Source: Knufia peltigerae (Eukaryota; Ascomycota; Eurotiomycetes; Chaetothyriales; Trichomeriaceae). From it: a stretch of DNA of 64,000 nucleotides. Below the pieces are notes generated by a model, which was not told where the DNA came from, did not search any database, and saw only the letters and a program-made list of their open reading frames with translations. The position numbers were made by a program, and so were the translations under genes. Location: the NCBI GenBank assembly GCA_030247855.1, contig JAPDRN010000024.1, positions 124,001-188,000 of the forward strand. Direction: 5' to 3'. Of the stretch, positions 62,731-64,000 are shown one piece after another; position 1 is the first letter of the stretch, and every line of letters starts with the position of its first letter.

Positions 62731-64000
62731 TTACTCCATGATCTCCTCTAACCATCGTCCCACCTGTGCCGCGACCATCTCACTCTGTTCCAAACACCAA
62801 GCGTGCACCAGTCCCTCGGTCTCATCAATCACGATCGTGGGCCCTCGCTGTTGACCCGTCGCTCTTTGACCCCTGTTTCTTAGAATGTCTGTTCTCGTCA
62901 TATCCGCGATCCAATGATCTTCTTTCGCAAACCAGAGATACATTCTAGGTGGACACTTGCGGTTTTCCGCGTTCTCGTTTCGTTCGCCCTCGTCTCTCGG
63001 TGTTGTTGAAGTCGTCGCATCTCCCTCGTCCTCGTCCACCGCGGCTCCCCAAACCTCGTCACCCCACCGATCCGCCCTGATTTCTCTCAACTCGTCCGCG
63101 GCCATGGACAAGGCCTGCCTGACACCACTCTGGCTTTCCAGGAACGCCATTGTCGAGTCGAGACCGTGGCCGCCTTCGTCCATCCCCGTGACCTTTTTCA
63201 CGAAGCCCCGGAGCCAGTGTGCCGGAAGGACACTTTTGACCAAAACGGCGTGGACCAACAGCTGAGCCAAGCCGGGGACACACCCCGACACGAAGTGAAC
63301 ACTCGTGAGGAGCGGGGTCGCTATCCTGCCCGACGCAGAACTGTGCAAGTCCACTATCGTAGGCGTGAGTAGGATGCAGTTTGATACCGTCCAAGTGGGC
63401 TCTTCTCTCTCGTGTTTGGACGAACCGCCATGCTCCTTCTCTGGCAGTCGTCTCTCGTGCCATAACCTCACCATTTCGAGACAGATGTAGGTCCCCACGC
63501 TGTGTCCGACGAGTATGACTTTTACACCATCGGGGCCAGTACTCCCTTTCTCGCCCTCGTCCAGCCGTCCATGGTACTCTTCCCGTATCATACCACATAG
63601 ACTCTGAACCCGAGCGTAGCAGAGTTCTATCTGATCCTTGAGAGAGTAGATCCTGTTGTTGTTGTTGGCGCCGCCGCCGCCGCCGTCGTCGATTCCTCTG
63701 TGTGATCCACGAGATGGGTACATCAATTCTCGCATTTTCTTCTTCTTCTTCTCCTCCGCCGCTGACTGGTCGTCGTCATGGTCATCGTCGTGGTCACCTC
63801 CGTTCTGTGCAACGTCGAACCCACCGAGACTCAATCCGGCAGTGATCACAGCCTGCCTGTCTTGCCATCGATCTTGCTGTTGCTGCTTTCCTAACCGTTT
63901 GGCCAAAAGATCCAAAAAAGGATGGTAGTATGAAATCAGCCCCGGGTTGCCTGGAATAAAAAAGACCAGCGTCACCGTCTTGGTCGGCTTACTCCGAGAA
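62731..64000 (-). CDS. Lipid-droplet-associated hydrolase (LDAH-like), 5' end off window
   Basis: Alpha/beta-hydrolase of the LDAH family, which associates with lipid droplets. The frame stays open to the window edge (…SKPTKTVTLVFFIPGNPG), so the N-terminus is missing; an ATG is not visible. Features are the oxyanion-region signature IPGNPGLISYYHPFL, the nucleophile elbow GHSVG (ILVGHSVGTYICLE), ILLTPTIVDLHSSASG after it, and the probable catalytic His in GLVHAWCLEQS with Asp in KEDHWIADM. Compared with the family it carries low-complexity insertions: Asp/His/Lys-rich (HDDDHDDDQ and KKKKK) and GGGGGANNNN between the first strand and the GHSVG domain, plus an acidic Thr-rich loop near residue 325. 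Confidence 0.9.
   Translation of the reverse strand, partial: SRSKPTKTVTLVFFIPGNPGLISYYHPFLDLLAKRLGKQQQQDRWQDRQAVITAGLSLGGFDVAQNGGDHDDDHDDDQSAAEEKKKKKMRELMYPSRGSHRGIDDGGGGGANNNNRIYSLKDQIELCYARVQSLCGMIREEYHGRLDEGEKGSTGPDGVKVILVGHSVGTYICLEMVRLWHERRLPEKEHGGSSKHEREEPTWTVSNCILLTPTIVDLHSSASGRIATPLLTSVHFVSGCVPGLAQLLVHAVLVKSVLPAHWLRGFVKKVTGMDEGGHGLDSTMAFLESQSGVRQALSMAADELREIRADRWGDEVWGAAVDEDEGDATTSTTPRDEGERNENAENRKCPPRMYLWFAKEDHWIADMTRTDILRNRGQRATGQQRGPTIVIDETEGLVHAWCLEQSEMVAAQVGRWLEEIME

Overview
The window is nuclear DNA of a filamentous ascomycete (Pezizomycotina). Genes are dense, about one per 2.3 kb, with short 45-110 nt introns carrying GT(A/G)AGT-type donors. The protein families are typical of that group: Zn(II)2Cys6 regulators, DHA1 MFS transporter, cutinase, DUF2855, DUF1772, Cdc11/AspA septin and Rit1. 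I would place it loosely in Eurotiomycetes or Dothideomycetes, without certainty. No rRNA, convincing intact tRNA, CRISPR array, transposase or viral gene was seen. Where exon phases are stated, they were checked by hand.

Left accessory block (1-5.75 kb): a truncated Zn2Cys6 regulator, a Baeyer-Villiger monooxygenase (BVMO), a divergently transcribed carboxymuconolactone-decarboxylase-like protein (CMD) and a zinc alcohol dehydrogenase. Together they look like a small oxidative catabolic or tailoring cluster: alcohol to ketone to ester or lactone.

Housekeeping block (6.4-20.7 kb): PP2C phosphatase, CTP:phosphocholine cytidylyltransferase, 40S ribosomal protein S23, a GC-rich conserved hypothetical, a NIPA-type Mg transporter homologue, V-ATPase subunit E, and a 799-aa protein with a PIP-box-like N-terminus.

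Middle accessory block (21.7-37.8 kb): DUF1772 membrane protein, DUF2855 protein, GPI-type cutinase, a gene-poor stretch, DHA1 MFS exporter, a second Zn2Cys6 regulator, a ten-exon flavin monooxygenase with an N-terminal NTF2-like domain, a 99-bp dimeric repeat array whose core resembles the Pol III box B, and an aldo-keto reductase. The exporter, regulator and monooxygenase form a second candidate mini-cluster.

Right housekeeping block (38-64 kb): Rit1 tRNA modification enzyme, SUMO E1 subunit Aos1, a conserved fungal protein with a possible discoidin-like end, a CCDC97-like protein, a small uncharacterised protein, a mitochondrial-type acyl-CoA ligase, Ist3-like RES splicing factor, dynein light intermediate chain, PTP-type phosphatase, Hal4-like kinase, Cdc11-type septin, Dcp1, and a lipid-droplet hydrolase that runs off the right edge.

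Intergenic DNA is marked by two recurrent short motifs, TACTCCGTA and CCTAGGTAGGTA. I found exact copies only outside genes.
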